Source: Akkermansia sp. (GTDB lineage: Bacteria > Verrucomicrobiota > Verrucomicrobiia > Verrucomicrobiales > Akkermansiaceae). Taken from it: a stretch of 56,003 nt of DNA. A program made the translations under genes and the position numbers. Numbering within the stretch: position 1 is the first letter of the stretch; every line of letters begins with the position of its first letter. A model generated the notes under the pieces. It did no database searches, was not told where the DNA came from, and saw nothing but the letters and a program-made list of their open reading frames with translations. Location of the stretch: the NCBI GenBank assembly GCA_030523775.1, contig JAUNHW010000017.1, positions 1 to 56,003 on the forward strand, read 5' to 3'. Of this stretch, positions 54,825 through 56,003 are shown piece by piece.

Positions 54825-55440
54825 CCCGCGCCAGCAGCGCGCGCCACTCCGCCTCCCTGGCCCGCACCGCGCGCATGTGCGCCGCCAGCACACGCACCTG
54901 GGAGCCCAGAAAGAAGGCACGGCTCTTCAACCCGCGTGCCGTGAGCAAACGCAGCTTCACCTGCCGCAGCATGCCGCCCCGCACATAGCGCTGCAGCGTG
55001 CTGCGCCCCACGCCCAGCACCGCCATGGCCTGCGCGGCATTCATCATGCGCGCGGGGCGCCGTTTCACTATCTCCCCGCGCTGCTTCACCAGCGCCAGCA
55101 CGCAGCTGCGCCGCCAATAGTTGGTACAGGGACGCCCCGGCTCCGCCACCACGCGGAACGGCACCCGGTGCCGGTGCAGGTAGTTGCGCGCCGCGGCATC
55201 ACTGCACCCCAGCACCCGCGCCGCCTGCCGCGTGCTCATGCCCCATCCCGGAACCTCCCGGTACGCTTCCCCGCTGCCGCGCATATACCCCTTCCGCGCA
55301 CGCAGCACCACGGCCGGGTACACCACGCCCGGCATGTCATACAGCAGTGCTCCGCCCACTCCCACCAGTGTGCGCGCTGTACAGTCCTTGCCTACGGAGC
55401 CGGCCAACAGGCCCTCCGCCTGGGAGCTTCTTGCTGACAT
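54802..55440 (-). CDS. Protein with two HTH (MerR/excisionase-like) units, 212 aa
   Basis: Two helix-turn-helix stretches: MSTRQAARVLGCSDAAARNY with LHRHRVPFRVV (about residues 68-98) and MNAAQAMAVLGVGRSTLQRY with VRGGML (about 132-158). Each resembles the DNA-binding module of excisionases. The N-terminal 50 residues have no clear fold. It overlaps the end of ruvC, so the two mRNAs are complementary at their 3' ends. Target and function are unknown. Confidence 0.7.
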   Translation of the reverse strand: MSARSSQAEGLLAGSVGKDCTARTLVGVGGALLYDMPGVVYPAVVLRARKGYMRGSGEAYREVPGWGMSTRQAARVLGCSDAAARNYLHRHRVPFRVVAEPGRPCTNYWRRSCVLALVKQRGEIVKRRPARMMNAAQAMAVLGVGRSTLQRYVRGGMLRQVKLRLLTARGLKSRAFFLGSQVRVLAAHMRAVRAREAEWRALLARVKCTCAP

Positions 55441-56003
55441 GTTAGGGTAGTTGCGCAGGAAATTCCTTAACTTTTCTTAAATATGTCAAGAGGGGCATAT
55501 CCGAAAGCGGAATTTTCACAGCGCATGCGTCTTACTGCCAGCCGTTTGCATTTTTCGCAAGCTATGCAGGCAAGTCATTTCACGGCAGACCGGTTTGCGC
55601 GTGCAGATTGGGGTTGGGCACTTGGTTTCAAGGTCGTTTGACCAGCAGGGACGTAAGACACATTGCAAGACAAAGGGCGCATGGCTGCATGAAACGGAAG
55701 GGGAGCACATGAGCCACAATGGTTGGATTTTGATTTTACAAAGGGGATTGTGGGACGCGGTTCTGAAAAGTTGGGGTTGAACCGAGGAATTTGCGGTGGG
55801 AGTGAACGCAAGGCGCGTGACGGGCGTGGGGAGTCATGCGGATGGGAGACGTCATCCACCCCGCAGAGCGGGGTTGCCTCGGGCGCGCCTCTCGCGCCCT
55901 CGCCCTGCGGGCAGCCGCTGCGCGGCTGGCTATCCGGCCTTACGGCCGTCGGCCGTTTTCGGTATAGAGACATTTGAACCGTGGTTGCCCGCCGCCATGC
56001 GGC
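55441..56003. other. Region without a convincing gene; chain of short hairpins at 55859-55955
   Basis: Possible minus-strand promoter elements for the HTH gene (TTGACA near 55485) lie at the left. From 55500 to 55850 I see no ORF with coding character. From 55859 six short inverted repeats follow one another: CCCCGC/GCGGGG (55859-55873), GGGCGCG/CGCGCCC (55881-55899), GCCC/GGGC (55902-55912), CAGCCGC/GCGGCTG (55912-55928), CGGCC/GGCCG (55935-55948) and CGGCC/GGCCG (55943-55955). It may be a dispersed repeat or a structured RNA. Confidence 0.5.

Noticed and set aside
55516..55977. Short ORFs at the right end
   Set aside because: They overlap each other in several frames and run through the hairpin chain. 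Composition is not protein-like.

Overview
The window looks like part of a GC-rich chromosome from a Verrucomicrobiota bacterium, probably an Akkermansia-like gut organism. This is inferred from giant MKLHLP-type autotransporters in tandem, a dnaK-groES-groEL cluster, a fur-like/sufC/sufB/sufD operon, many starts without Shine-Dalgarno sequences, and the bL28 and bL28-linked gene types. No taxonomic marker such as rRNA is present. I saw no tRNA, rRNA, CRISPR array, integrase or transposase.

Region 1 (1-21471, minus strand) is a tandem array of three giant autotransporter genes. Gene A is cut by the left edge, gene B has 2903 aa and gene C has 2512 aa. Bases 1-6610 and 8979-15588 read as the same sequence at a fixed offset of 8978 bases. 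The repeat covers the N-terminal 1562 codons of A/B, the intergenic promoter and terminator, and the C-terminal 551 codons of B/C. The simplest reading is a very recent 8978-bp tandem duplication made by unequal crossover between neighbouring autotransporter genes, which makes B a chimera. An assembly artefact has to be excluded.

Region 2 (21472-25903, plus strand) is a chaperone operon, dnaK-groES-groEL. It is preceded by a textbook sigma-54 -24/-12 element (21827-21843) and two palindromes whose centres are 53 bp apart, about 100 and 154 bp upstream of the expected transcription start. It ends in a strong intrinsic terminator.

Region 3 (26048-29207, plus strand) is a small defence island: a DpnI-type methyl-directed restriction enzyme with an unknown 105-aa partner, then an RloA/RloB-type (AbiL-like) ATPase-nuclease pair.

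Region 4 (29304-46000) is mostly housekeeping: a zinc-ribbon protein, endonuclease III, a small lipoprotein, two membrane-anchored coiled-coil paralogues, PNPase with a structured leader, RadC coupled to a TatD-like hydrolase, the suf operon headed by an unusual Fur-family regulator, trigger factor, TyrRS with a secreted unknown, and a thioredoxin-like lipoprotein with TrpRS.

Region 5 (45800-50362) is a compact podovirus-like cassette in two divergent operons. One has a tail-tube-adaptor-like protein, a winged-helix protein and a 73-aa protein. The other has two small proteins, a T7-type portal, a Bbp19-like protein and a scaffold-like protein. No capsid, large terminase, lysis or integration genes are visible.

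Region 6 (50385-56003) holds a His/Gly-rich lipoprotein, bL28, a 75-aa integrase-arm-like protein, an MBL-fold hydrolase, a DEVD-box RNA helicase, RuvC and a double-HTH protein. The last 560 bases have no convincing gene but contain a chain of six short hairpins.

Across the window the recognisable promoters resemble TTGNNN-N16/18-TANNAT, often with an extended TGN. Five genes have the -10 hexamer exactly 7 nt before a start codon, which suggests leaderless transcripts. All identities come from reading the sequence and recalled family motifs; no search was run.
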